DNA of 64,000 nucleotides from Pseudo-nitzschia pungens. Lineage: Eukaryota; Bacillariophyta; Bacillariophyceae; Bacillariales; Bacillariaceae. Under the pieces are notes generated by a model. It was not told the origin of the DNA and did not search any database. It worked only from the letters and a program-made list of their open reading frames with translations. This document shows positions 22,101-32,227 of this stretch, piece by piece. The stretch lies in contig CM074762.1 of NCBI GenBank assembly GCA_037355855.1, positions 4,030,001 to 4,094,000 on the forward strand, read 5' to 3'. Every line of letters begins with the position of its first letter. Within the stretch, counting starts at the first letter, position 1. The position numbers were made by a program, and so were the translations under genes.

Positions 22101-24534
22101 TGCATGTTCTGTTGTCACGTTCCACGAAAGGCTCGTGTTGGTTCTTCGCAACCCCTTCGAACCGGATTGGTGGTGTCTTGCTGAGGAGATGGTTGACAGC
22201 ACAGTTGAACTCGTTGTCCCCAGTCACGGTGGCAACGACGAAGCCCCTGCTGGCGTACACTCCCACAATGGCGTCAAGTGTCCGTTGAATGGTGTTCTGC
22301 GTTGAATCCTCAATTGGTGTAACTGTACGGAAGTATATATGTCTGGACACACTCCGGAAGAACTTAATCCCGTTTACGGTGAAGATGTCAATTCCCAAGG
22401 TAACATTGCGATAACGCGAGAGAATGTTGGCTGGCACGGGTGTGATGTCCTCGCGTGTGTGTTCTGGTTGTTTTCTCACTGCCTTTCCTTTTACTATGTT
22501 GGTGTTTGCCCCGAAGATGTCATCTGCGATCAGTACGTCTCGGCGTGTCACTGGGCAGTTCAGGAGCATGTTGTTGTCAATGATGTGTAAGTAGTCTCGT
22601 GTACTTGGAAATCCAAGAGTCTCTTGGAGTTTGCGCGCCTTAGTGGCTCTTCGTATATCCAGGTCGGAGTACAGTTCCTTCTGCCCCTCCACTGATGTAA
22701 TTGCCAAGATGGTACCGTCTGCTTCTTTTAAATTGCAATAGTAGAGACCGGTGGGCGACCGATCGAAGCGTCGAGTAGTGCCATCAGGCTTGTGTACGAA
22801 AAACGACTGAGCGATGGAGGTGTCAAGGGTCACGCGATAGCTGTTGGACACGAGGCTTAAAGAGAGGATGTTCGCCATTCCCCCTTCCTGATACCAGACC
22901 AGTCCAAACCCTGGCAGGTCCCCTACATGGTCGAGAAGCACGCTACCAGCGTTGCAGTGGATTCGCACCTTCCGGCCTTCCGGGTGTGGTCGGATGTTCT
23001 GGAGGAGTTGTGGGTTGCTGATGCAGTTGCACGTGGCCTGGCTGTCCAACAATACCCAGTACGGGTTAATCTCTCCAGGTGATTGCGAGAACATGGCCTC
23101 CACGTCTTCGCTAATCCAGTGTGTTTTGGTGACGACGTCCTGCTCACTCCTGATTGTCTGGGTGGTAACGTCGCGCTCACTCCTGGGCTTTTGGGTGGTA
23201 CCCTGCGCACTCCTGGGCTCCCCGGTGGGATTGCCGACCGTGCCTGCGTTGAGGTCGGATGCTGTGGTGCTCGCCTGTACAAAGCACAGCTCGTCGTACA
23301 CGGTGTCATCGGCAATGCCGGCCATTAGTATTTGATGCGCCTCGTCGACTGTGGGGCTGGTGTTCGTCCCATTGGCCACGAGGGCAGTTTCTTCGGTGAT
23401 CCTATCTTCCTTGTAGTGGTTCGGATTCTGGTTTGATTTCTCAGCCCGTTGCGTCCCGCCACCGCTGGGTGATTGGTTGTTGTTCCTTGTTGACTTGTAC
23501 TGGTGCATCAGTTCAAGTGCACGTGGTTGCGTGGTAGGATAAACGTCACTACCAAGGCTGTAGTTATCCTTGAGAACACCAGAGAGGTTGCGGTGTGTCT
23601 TGTTGTTGCTGCCGTTAACGATGACGACCGACAGTAGCATTTCTTCCATGGTGGTGTGAACCTTGCGCTTGTTCGCGTCGTCCATTTTCTCGTATTCGGA
23701 GTACGTTTTTCCTGGGTTTGTCTTCTTGAGCGCTAGCTTGATCATGTCCTTGGACCTGATGGTGATGCCGGCAGAGACGAGAACGTCAAAGCGGGCCTTG
23801 GTCTCTTCGGCGTATGACGCTGCGTCCTTGCTTCCATCCTGCTTGCACGAGAAGAACTTGATGATCTTGTTGGCGGCGTCCACCATTGGGTGCACCTTGG
23901 TAGAGCTGTCTCTGTAGCAGTATTCTCTAAGTATCTCGAGGAGCTTGAGAGTGTCTTGTTTGATTTCGGTATCGTTCCATGATTCATCAGTTTTCAACTG
24001 TTGCCGCACGCTTGGGCTAAGCTGTCCTTCGATGGTGGAGAACAATCCTTTTAGGTCTTCCAGGTAGAGCTCAAACTTTTTTGCGCTGCGCTCCCCTTTC
24101 TTCACCCATAGTTCTTCGAGCAGTCGCTTCTTGTCGTTGTCGACGACCTCCTCGTTGTTGGCGTTGACGGTCGTATAGTCCGCCCGCTTGGGTACTTCTG
24201 GTTGGAATGAGTTTTCAGTCAGCACTTCCATGCTGATGAGCGTGGTCTTGACCTTTGAGTTCTTCTTCCCTGCGACAATCTTGAGGGCCTCAAAGAGCTT
24301 GTCGTATTGAGTGGACTTGGATCCATCCACCACGATTCCTTTGAGCTCATCCTGATTCAGTCCGGTGAACTTGCGCTCGCTTGATTGGTTTCCTGATGAT
24401 CCTTTTCGGTTGCGGTTACGGGATCTAGTCCCTTGCTTGCCGTTGCTCACGGGTGGGTTCCCGCTGCCTTGGTTCTTGGTGGATTTGTTCAGGTAATCCA
24501 TTGTTTTTGGTGGTACTGGAGGATTTATTATCAA
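19159..24534 (-). CDS. Copia gag-pol polyprotein, intact
   Basis: A single 1791-residue ORF. The start could be 24534 or the Met 11 codons later (24501). Residues 1-440 are Gag-like; I see no CCHC zinc knuckle. The protease motif is LLDSQAT at about 495, where many retroelements have D-S/T-G. The integrase core has the catalytic acidic residues in LGIDIF (about 715), TGDNEF and HEPFVER. A hydrophilic acidic Asn/Asp/Ser-rich spacer covers about 990-1170. Reverse transcriptase follows (VATADIPGAFLQTP; WHVDDLKIS at about 1430, equivalent to the YVDD box), then RNase H (WYVDASFAVH, SSTEAELVGV, LHQDNTSAM, TKRTRHINIRY). These activities copy the element RNA to DNA and integrate it. No frameshift separates Gag from Pol, so expression of excess Gag would need another mechanism. 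Confidence 0.95.
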   Translation of the reverse strand: MIINPPVPPKTMDYLNKSTKNQGSGNPPVSNGKQGTRSRNRNRKGSSGNQSSERKFTGLNQDELKGIVVDGSKSTQYDKLFEALKIVAGKKNSKVKTTLISMEVLTENSFQPEVPKRADYTTVNANNEEVVDNDKKRLLEELWVKKGERSAKKFELYLEDLKGLFSTIEGQLSPSVRQQLKTDESWNDTEIKQDTLKLLEILREYCYRDSSTKVHPMVDAANKIIKFFSCKQDGSKDAASYAEETKARFDVLVSAGITIRSKDMIKLALKKTNPGKTYSEYEKMDDANKRKVHTTMEEMLLSVVIVNGSNNKTHRNLSGVLKDNYSLGSDVYPTTQPRALELMHQYKSTRNNNQSPSGGGTQRAEKSNQNPNHYKEDRITEETALVANGTNTSPTVDEAHQILMAGIADDTVYDELCFVQASTTASDLNAGTVGNPTGEPRSAQGTTQKPRSERDVTTQTIRSEQDVVTKTHWISEDVEAMFSQSPGEINPYWVLLDSQATCNCISNPQLLQNIRPHPEGRKVRIHCNAGSVLLDHVGDLPGFGLVWYQEGGMANILSLSLVSNSYRVTLDTSIAQSFFVHKPDGTTRRFDRSPTGLYYCNLKEADGTILAITSVEGQKELYSDLDIRRATKARKLQETLGFPSTRDYLHIIDNNMLLNCPVTRRDVLIADDIFGANTNIVKGKAVRKQPEHTREDITPVPANILSRYRNVTLGIDIFTVNGIKFFRSVSRHIYFRTVTPIEDSTQNTIQRTLDAIVGVYASRGFVVATVTGDNEFNCAVNHLLSKTPPIRFEGVAKNQHEPFVERDNRTCKERIHCIFASVPFKRLPRRMTIDMVSAGIFWLNNWCNRVGVSKTISPRHLMTGVRIDASKHCKFQFGDYVLAHEDSSDNTMSPRARDTIYLRPTGDRSGAMYLFDLQTGRRIRRRTATLAHMTNAVISRVDQIATDQNAPIGLTFGNSEGHTTILDLETDTVGSDDDASDRSYVPDDNATVDSDITEALEPDELHDLQADADAASVASAIVEEINVDNNGNNDNGNNNDEASMDPRRISSDERSASSTEPSNHTETHNGSVEPTDAGSVHSEGSQASTNADGASVNSEPDEPLDAPDDEIVDNLGEDDSDNNSAANSADTREDHTTEPVSSRLRPRVTRGHNKFGPNEGYEGSIHQRALAHTHSNVFSGGFAHAVHKLESDHNQYVFISNAIASYNNIDASLVTRQYGIKAGLKLFGTAGVDAVLTELKQLHDRKVVHPVDIKQMTREEIKRALPYLMFLKRKRCGKIKARGCADGRSQRDFISREDTYSPTVSLHGLMLTCLIDAIEGRDVATADIPGAFLQTPMPEGEVVHIRFDGPMAELLAKIDPTTYQKFVLNRKGHKTLYTQADRAIYGTLRAALLFWERLSGQLIDWGFELNPYDTCTANKMVNGSQCTIVWHVDDLKISHKDPDVVTGILDDLNRVFGIESPLTVTRGQVHDYVGMTIDYSEKGKVKFSMFDYLEGIISELPESLRESRIIPTPASDHLFKVNTIGDNKLNRVDAELFHKHVAQLLFASKRARPDIQTAIAFLCTRVAHPDQDDWKKLRRVLAYVRDTVFLPLVLGWDESGNAHWYVDASFAVHSDMKSHTGGVLTFGQGAVLAVSTKQKLNTKSSTEAELVGVDDTLPYNLWCYYYLEWQGYLSQPEKSIDPADDVGAAYFGKENILHQDNTSAMKLEMNGKSSSTKRTRHINIRYFLITDRVKQGEITIQYCPTGDMLADYFTKPLQGALFRKFRNTIMGVTELEFNEYQKQYAMRKEKA

Positions 24535-24647
24535 CTGCTACAGTACTGTGTGTCCGGAGGATGTTTCAGTGGTATCGACTCGACGTGCACGTTGGAAACA
24601 CTATGGTGGTTTCTGAAAGAGACAGGAGATCACTGTGTCGATTACCG

Positions 24648-24664
24648 TATTTTAATTAGTTGTA
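24648..24664 (-). promoter_or_regulatory. Primer-binding site, complementary to own LTR
   Basis: In element sense the 17 bases TACAACTAATTAAAATA directly follow the 5' LTR. They are the exact reverse complement of sense TATTTTAATTAGTTGTA inside the same LTR (24743 to 24727). I see no obvious match to the usual initiator-Met tRNA binding site. See the finding on self-priming. Confidence 0.65.
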
Positions 24665-24991
24665 TGTTGAATTCAGTAGGTTTTGCTACGAAACCTTAAA
24701 GAGTAAAATTAACTCTGTTGGTTAGATACAACTAATTAAAATATGCGTACTTGTGGTATTAGTCCTGTGAACCAATGGCACCCTGGTTGGATTCACTTCA
24801 ACCACGTGTGTTGATTTCACTGAAGAATATCATTCCAGAATATCAATACAACACGTATGTTCTGTGAGCCATTGGTATCCCACTGCCACCACGCTCTTCA
24901 ACCACATGCTAGTTGTGGTCGTATCAACTGGTCATACCATGTGTACCCTCTCACATGTAATCGCGCATTGCTACTTGGCATATTCCCAACA
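24665..24991 (-). repeat. Long terminal repeat (5' LTR in element sense)
   Basis: 327 bp; should carry the element promoter. Bases 24727-24743 are the segment complementary to the primer-binding site, ending 62 bases before the LTR/internal boundary. Confidence 0.97.
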
Positions 24992-24996
24992 GCTGG

Positions 24997-25565
24997 TAGT
25001 AGTAAAGTGTGATTTGAACGAACAATAAACTCGAACCGGTGACCGGAAGATGTACGGTAGAATATTACTTCTTCTTACTACACGCAGTACAGAGACGATA
25101 ATCCCTTATTACTGGTTTACTTCCTACTACTAGTACTAATAAGGTTACTAAAACCTTAAGGTTACTTTTACTTCGAATTATTCGTTATGATGTAACTTTC
25201 ATGAATAAGGTTAATATTGAGAACCACAAGGATGACAAGCAGGAAAAGCCTCGCAGATGATCGTTCGTTTGCTCCGATTAGTAGCAACCGAAAAGGAGGA
25301 GGAAACAACGTTGTTTCGCTCCCACGAGGCGTATTTGAGAAAAGGCTGTAGTACTACTACTAGTAGTAGAGAGACCAACAGAAGGCACTTGGTTTGTGCA
25401 ACTATCGCAAGACACAGGCACAGAACTCGTAGAGAAAGATGTTACGGAATTTGATCTATTGCGTTTGTCGGTTCAGTTTCATCCATCCATCCATCCATCA
25501 AACGCTGCCATTCGGTTGCTTCTTCTTCCTATCACTACTAGTAGTACTATTGTTGTTATTATTAT
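24997..25565. other. Intergenic region
   Basis: Between the retrotransposon and the 3' end of the plastid protein gene. Contains GTAAC-type motifs near 25138-25215 and small ACT/AGT trinucleotide runs. No gene seen. Confidence 0.6.
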
Positions 25566-27168
25566 TTATTTCTTCCTGTTCTTGAGCGCTCTCTTGCCCT
25601 TGCGGGCCTTGGCGGCTTCGATCTGCTCGGTGGTTGGCAATTGGGTGAGCTGATCGAGCGCTAGCCCTCCGACCGTGAACGTCTTGGCAATCCACAAGGG
25701 AGCCGGTTGACCTCTCTCCGCCGCCTTGAACGAAGCAAGGACGGCCAGGATGGCATTGATTCCGTATATCGTCCCGAGCCCTGGTTATTTATTGAATCCA
25801 TTGTCATGGTTATGCAGATGAGAAGAAATGTAAAATAAATAAAATGAAACGTTTTGAGTTTCCCAGATACAGAACTCCCATTCACTCGAGCACAGTATCA
25901 AGCATAGCGCAAAACACCACCAAGTGTATTATTTATTTGTTGCAGATACCAAATACGAAATAACAATAACAATTAGAATCACAACACGACACGGTGCAAA
26001 CTCACCACCCTGGAGTGCGTCTCGGACCGGTGTCGGGAGATTGGTCAATGGGAAACCGGGATATTCGATGAAGGCCATCAAGACAATGACCAAGGCACCA
26101 ATGAAGTGGCCGACCTGCAAAGGTCCGATCGGAATTCCCAAAAACGGCTTTGCTCGTTCCCCCAGCAAGGCGCTGACGGTCGTGTACTCTTCTTCTTGGA
26201 AGAACGAGTCGTCGCCGTCGGCATAGGGATCTTGTTCCAAGAGCTTTTGTTTTCGTTTGAACGGATGATCCGTCATCGGTGAGGGCACAGACGATGAAAC
26301 AATAATGATAATCACGGTGAATAAATAATAATAATAATAATAATACCAATATGGGTCGTGTCAAACAAAACCAATTCCCTCGCGTCCGCGCTCGTCCAAC
26401 ACAAAACGCAACCCGAACCAAGGTGTTGTGGTTGTTCCAAACGCACGAACGAACGAACGAACGAACGCATGCAAGGAAGAACGCACGCACCTTCAAGAGA
26501 GCCTGTCGATCGCCACGAGCAATCTTTGTCTTCGGCATGATGCTGTCTTCCTCCGGGGCACCCTTCTTGACATCCATCTGCGTTCGTCGCACCGTGTCTT
26601 TGATGTCGGGGAGAGGTATCGATCCGTCCACCTCCTGCACGGTGGAAACCGTCACTGGTGCCGCGCCGGAAGACTCCTCGATGGATTGCGGTGGAGCCGC
26701 ATCGATTCCACCGGAAGCACCTCCGAAGGAAAAGTTGGCGACGTCCTTGATGTCCGCCACGTTGATTTCTTCGTCGCCCATCTCCTCCGGGCCTCCGATC
26801 GCGGCGTCCGCCTCGGCGATCGATGATTCGCTCTGGCTCGCGACGGGGGGAGGATCATCGACCTCGGACGAAGGGGCCTTTTTTCGCTTTCGGCGGCGCT
26901 TTTTCTTTCCGCCCTCGCCCGAGGATTGTGCGGCTGCCAGTTGCGTGTTGCTGTTGATGTTGATGTTGCTGCCGAAACGAATCGCTGCGGTTCCGTGCTC
27001 GTGCCCGCGGTTTGTCGTCGAAACCGATGGCATCAGGGATTGCATCTGCGTTTGCGTTTGCGTTCGTGACACCATGGTCGACGACGGAGAGAAGGATTGC
27101 ACCCCCACCACACCCAACCCCAGAAGGAGCAGGAGCGCTTGGCTATCCTTTTTCGAGAGCACCATCAT
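25566..27168 (-). CDS. Predicted plastid membrane protein, function unknown
   Basis: Three exons on the minus strand, 27168-26491, 26243-26006 and 25780-25566, with GT-AG introns of 247 and 225 bp, give 376 residues. The N-terminus is a signal peptide (LLLLLGLGVVGVQS) followed by FSP, the Phe at the predicted cleavage site marking plastid import. Residues 35-225 are low complexity: a Lys/Arg block GKKKRRRKRKK, then acidic Gly/Ser-rich sequence. The folded part is C-terminal, with LGIPIGPLQVGHFIGALVIVL and GTIYGINAILAVLA as two likely membrane helices around a short conserved-looking loop, then a basic tail. The acceptor of intron 1 (AAAACAAAAG) is weak but it is the first AG after a pyrimidine stretch. 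I do not recognise a named family. Probably thylakoid or envelope. Confidence 0.75.
26443..26470. repeat. (ACGA)n / GTTC-type microsatellite in intron
   Basis: A tetranucleotide run inside intron 1 of the plastid protein gene, close to its donor. Similar runs sit in two other introns (48099-48126, 52018-52036). Confidence 0.8.
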
Positions 27169-27910
27169 CTTCCTTTTCGACCAGTAATTCTTGCTGTCGA
27201 CAACAACCTATCTTCGTTCTGCCCCGGAGGTCAATCGAAAAATCCGTTGCCGTACTCGTAAGTTACTGTAAGAAGAGGATCGTGATAGTGTTTCGGTCGA
27301 GTTTCCATCATAAAAAACATCTTCAGTTGTCGTCATGCTCCAGTCAGCGCGATGCGATCATCGAAACGAAAAATCATCGGACAAGTTCAAAGTGGAAGTC
27401 ACGATTTAGTGTCTTCAACTTTGAAAAGGGGGCAAAATTGAAAGGCATGTTTTTCCCTAAAATTTAAATTAAATTCAGAAGGGGTCGTATGCGACGTAGA
27501 ACCGGGGGACAGCTGATATGAAGAATAGGCACGAATAATTAGTGGAGTTGTAAAAATTGGAATTGCATAAACATTTTTAGAACGTAGGTCTTAGTTCGGC
27601 AGAACTGGGGGTCTGGGGGTGGAGAAAAGTGAAAAAGTCGTAAAAAAAGGTTTTTTGTGGTAGGCTTCTACGAGAAATTGAACTGTTAAAACCTAGTGAA
27701 AAACACTTAATTCTGTGGAAGCCATTAAAAATGATTATAAATGAGGTATGGCAATACAAAATTAGAATATAGCATGTCGTAATCGGTAAAGACAGTTATT
27801 TCAGTTACATAAAATGAGAAATGAGATTGAAAACGAGAGTTCCCAATTATAATTTAGAAATTAGCATGTGAATAATGGTTTGGACAGTTATTTCGATTGT
27901 TATTATTATC
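27169..27910. other. Intergenic region leading into repeat block
   Basis: Promoter side of the plastid protein gene, with GTAAGTTACTGTAAG near 27258, then increasingly AT-rich DNA. No gene seen. Confidence 0.6.
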
Positions 27911-28636
27911 ATGGCTTTAATAATGTAGTACGAATTATTTTTGATTTCAAATCGTATATTAGTGGTAAAATGTACCATACCTAGTACTACGTATAATGCA
28001 ACGTACATTAAAATGAACAAGTAAGGTTTACGGTATGGTAAGGTTACGGTAATCTTAGTTTTATTATCATGGCTTTAATAATGCATTACGAATTATTTTT
28101 TATTTCAAATTGTACCGTAAGGTTATTTTGAAATCGCAGCAGTCATACAAAGTTGTTTATATGGTAAGCCTAATAATCGCAGAGTCATACAACGTTGTTT
28201 ATATGGTAAGCCCTGGCTTTAATAATGTAAAACGAATTATTTTGGACTTCAACTCGTATATTAGTGGTAAAATGTACCATACCTAGTACTACGTATAATG
28301 CAACGTACATTAAAATGAACAAGTAAGGTTTACGGTACGGTAGTTTTATTATCATGGCTTTAATAATGCATTACGAATTATTTTTTATTTCAAATTGTAA
28401 GGTTACCGTAAGGTTATTTTAAAATCGCAGCAGTCATACAAAGTTGTTTATATGGTAAGCCTAATAATCGCAGAGTCATACAACGTTGTTTATATAGTAA
28501 GCCCTGGCTTTCATAATGTGGAACGAATTACTTCGTACTACGTATTTTGGACTTCAACTTTTATATTAGTGGTAAAATGTACCATACCTAGTAGAGGTAA
28601 TAATGCAACGTACATTAAAATGAACAAGTAAGGTTA
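27911..28636. repeat. ~295-bp direct repeats, 2.5 copies
   Basis: Copies begin at about 27911, 28205 and 28504, each opening with GGCTTTAATAATG (GGCTTTCATAATG in the third) and containing TTAGTGGTAAAATGTACC and AATGCAACGTACATT. The third is truncated after about 130 bp. They contain GTAAGGTT motifs. No coding potential. Confidence 0.85.
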
Positions 28637-28659
28637 TTAAAAGCAGTAACTGGTGGTTA

Positions 28660-31417
28660 TAGTGGTAGATCTATCCTCAATTGATTCTGGGCTAGTCTTC
28701 AGACAAATCAACTAGAACTAATACCACCCTTTATTAGTAATAACACCATCTACTGGTAGCAGTAGTAGTAGTAACTGGTGGTTAATTCTAGGCTAGTCCT
28801 CAGATGAATCTACTAATAGCACCCTCTACTAGTACAACTACTAGTAGTTGTAGTGACTGGTGGTTGAAATAGTAGATCATGCACCAAAAATGCATGATAT
28901 AATTCAACGTAAAATGCACATTTAAATGTAAGGTTACCATATAATGCACCGTACAATCCACCATAAAATAATGAACCGTACTATGAACTGATTCTGCATA
29001 TCACATATTCTAGTAGTAGTAACTAATGGTTATAGTGGTAGATCTATCCTCAATTGATTCTAGGCTAGTCTTCAGACAAATCAACTAGAACTAATACCAC
29101 CCTTTATTAGTAAGGTTTACCATACTTGAAATCACTTTTGATTTCAAATCTTATACATAAGCCTGTATCAATAATGCACCGTAAAATGCACTTCTAAATG
29201 CACCTTATAATGCACCAATCTACTATCCTCAGTTGATTCTAGACTAGTCTTCAGACAAATCAACTACTAATAGCACCCTCTGCTAGTACTAATAGTAGTG
29301 ACTGGTGGTTTTTGTGGTAGATCTATCCTCAGTTGATTCTAGGCTAGTCCTCAGATGAATCTACTAATAGCACCCTATACTAGTACTACTACTAGTAGTA
29401 ACTGGTGGTTGAAGTAGTAGATCTATCCTCAGTTGATTCTAGGCTAGTCTCCAGCCAAATCAACTACTAATAGCACCCTATACTAGTACTACTAATAGTA
29501 GTGACTGGTGGTTTTGGTAGTATTAGATCTATCCTCAGTTGATTCTGGACTAGTCTTCAGACAAATCAACTACTAATAGCACCCTCTACTAGTACTAATT
29601 GTAGTGACTGGTGGTTTTAATAGTAGATCTATCTTCAGTTCTTGATTCTAGGCTACTCTCCAGACAAATCAACTACTAATAGCACCCTCTACTATTAGTA
29701 GTAGTGACTGGTAATTTTAGTAGTTGATCTATCCTCAGTTGATTCTAGGCTAGTCCTCAGATGAATCTACTAATAGCGCCCTCTACTCTAGTAGTAGTAG
29801 TAGTGACTGGTGGTTGAAGTAGTAAATCTATCCTCAGTTGATTATAGGCTAGTCTCCAGACAAATCAACTACGAATAGCACTGGGCTTAGCATCCTGTCA
29901 AGCATAGTATTATTATTTAGTAGGAAATGATCTATTATAATCGCAGCAGTCATACAATGTTGAACTCGTATCTTAAATAATATACAACAGAGTCATACAA
30001 CGTTGATCGCAGAGTCATAGCCTGTAATTTGAGGGTTATTACGTCGTGAATTGTGCACCGTAAGGTTACAATGCACAGTAAAATGTACAAAAGCTTTTCG
30101 AACTTGTAAGACCTACCGTAAACCTTACTACTAAGTACGGTAGTAGGAAATGATGCCACTAAAAATTCGAAACTCGGCAGGAACGAAATAGTTTTAAATT
30201 TTCAATTCAAAAATACGAAGTAAGAAGTAAGGTTACGGATAAGGTAACTTACACAAGGTACACGTATTGGTACCGGTAGTTGAAATCGCTTTTGATTTCA
30301 AATCTTATACATCAGCCTGTAATTTGAGGGTTTTATCGTGAATTGTGCACCGTAAGGTTACAATGCAGAGTAAAATGTACAATAGCTTTTCGAAACTCGA
30401 AAGACCTACCGTACTACTAGTAGGAAATGATCTATCCTCAGTTTATTCTAGGCTATTCCCCAGACGAATCAACTACTAGTACTAATAACACCTTCTACTA
30501 CTAGTATTTGTAGTAGTAGTAACTGGTGATTCTTGTACTACTAGATGATCTATCATCAGTTGATTCTCCATTAGTCCTCAGATGAATCTACTAATACCAC
30601 CCACTCCTAGTAGTAGTAGTAACTTGTGGTTGTAGTCAATAATCTCTCCTCAGTTGATTGTATGCTAATCCCCAGTCGAATCTAAGTAGTAGTAGTGACT
30701 GGTGGTTCTACTAGTAGTAGGAAATGATCTATCCTCAGTTTATTCTAGGCTATTCCCCAGACGAATCAACTACTAGTACTAATAACACCTTCTACTACTA
30801 GTATTTGTAGTAGTAGTAACTGGTGATTCTTGTACTACTAGATGATCTATCATCAGTTGATTCTCCATTAGTCCTCAGATGAATCTACTAATACCACCCA
30901 CTCCTAGTAGTAGTACTAACTTGTGGGTGTAGTAGATGATCTCTCCTCAGTTGATTCTATGCTAGTCCCCAGACGAATCTAAGTAGTATAGCTAGTAGTG
31001 ACTGGTGGTTCTACTAGTAGTAGGAAATGATCTATCCTCAGTTTATTCTAGGCTATTCCCCAGGCAAATCAAGTACTACTAGTAATACCACCTTCTACTA
31101 GTACTAGTATTTGTAGTCCTGAGATGAATCTACTAATAGCACCCTCTACTAGTAATAGAAGTAGTAGTGACTGGTGGCTGAAGTAGTAAATCTATCCTCA
31201 GTTGATTCTAGGCTACTCTCCAGACAAATCAACTACTAATAGCACCCTCTAAATCAACTACTAAAAGCACCCTCTACTATTAGTTGTAGTGACTGCCCTC
31301 TAATATTAGTTGTAGTGACTGGTGGTTGTAGTACTAGTTGATCTATCCTCAGTTGATTCTAGGCTAGTCCTCAGATGAATCTACTAATAGCACCCTATTC
31401 TAGTACTAGTTGTAGCT
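28660..31417. repeat. ~100-bp minisatellite with ~300-bp higher-order units
   Basis: Irregular tandem copies of a ~100-bp unit: GACTGGTGGTT, then GATCTATCCTCAGTTGATTC, TAGGCTAGTC, CAGACAAATCAACTACTAA, and TAGCACCCTCTACTAGTA. Each unit contains inverted arms (AGTTGATT and AATCAACT) around a ~20-base loop. From 30421 the copies form higher-order units starting TAGGAAATGATC at 30421, 30718 and 31021 (periods 297 and 303). The stretch 29880-30420 interrupts the array with other direct repeats (for example AATTGTGCACCGTAAGGTTAC near 30050 and 30340). No gene. Confidence 0.9.
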
Positions 31418-31896
31418 AAGACTTGGGGTATGTAAATCTGGTACTAATCCTACTGGAAGGGCCTAGCATCCTGTATAGTATCCTGTTTGGTATCACCTTT
31501 TCAGATCTACAGTTCCGTTCTTATCTTAGCACCCTGTATCTCTAATAATCTAGGGGGTGCAAAGACTTGGGGTATGTAGATCTGGTACAAATCCTACTTG
31601 AAGGGCCTAGCATTCTGTCTAGCATCCTGTTTAGTATCGCCTTTTTCAGATCTACAGTTCCGTTCTTATCTTAGCACCCTGTATCTCTAATAATCTAGGG
31701 GGTGCAAAGACTTGGGGTATGTAGATCTGGTACAAATCCTACTGGAAGGGCCTAGCATCCTTTCTAGCATCCTGTTTAGTATTGCCTTTTCCGTTCTACA
31801 GTTCAGTTCTTATCCTAGCCCACTGTATCTCTAATAATAAAGGGCTGCTAAGACTTGGGGTATGTATATCTGGTACTAATCCTACTTGAGGGGCCT
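31418..31896. repeat. ~144-bp tandem repeat, about 3.3 copies
   Basis: ACTTGGGGTATGT recurs at 31421, 31565, 31710 and 31853. Units also share GGAAGGGCCTAGCATCC and TAGCACCCTGTATCTCTAAT. Divergence between copies is low. Confidence 0.9.
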
Positions 31897-32227
31897 AATG
31901 AGCGAAACTAATATGCACATGTAATATTACATTATTTGTGACGTGGCACACATATTATTATGTGTCAAGAATTCATTATCACCACATACTTCCATAACAA
32001 ACATAAACAAATCTAGACTAATTATTCGAATATCATCAATAAATAATATTATACTTAACACATAAATTACGAATATATATCATGCGTAAACACACGATCA
32101 ACATTTTCTTTTAACTTTCTGACACGTTAATCCAAAACTACGTGACTGAATATACGTTAATACATAAATTATTACAATCAATCCCCGAAAAGGACGTTAC
32201 GGACATTTACAACTCCACACGCTTACC
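31897..32227. other. AT-rich non-coding stretch
   Basis: No gene or repeat recognised; low GC, leading into the foldback element. Confidence 0.6.

Larger units (their letters stand above)
18788..24991 (-). mobile_element. Complete Copia-type LTR retrotransposon
   Basis: A 6204-bp element reading leftward: two 327-bp LTRs (18788-19114 and 24665-24991), each bounded TGTTG...CAACA in plus orientation, enclose one 1791-codon gag-pol ORF. The flanks carry a 5-bp target duplication GCTGG (18783-18787 and 24992-24996). The order protease, integrase, reverse transcriptase, RNase H is diagnostic for Copia/Ty1. LTRs differ at one base (C at 18875, T at 24752), so the insertion is recent. The ORF has no stop or frameshift, so the copy may still be active. 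The empty site can be read as a CAGTAGTAGCTGG / TAGTAG junction between the PPR gene and the plastid protein gene. Confidence 0.97.

Noticed and set aside
28660..31417. CRISPR-like array
   Set aside because: Units are ~100 bp, irregular, without unique spacers of constant length, and the genome is eukaryotic.
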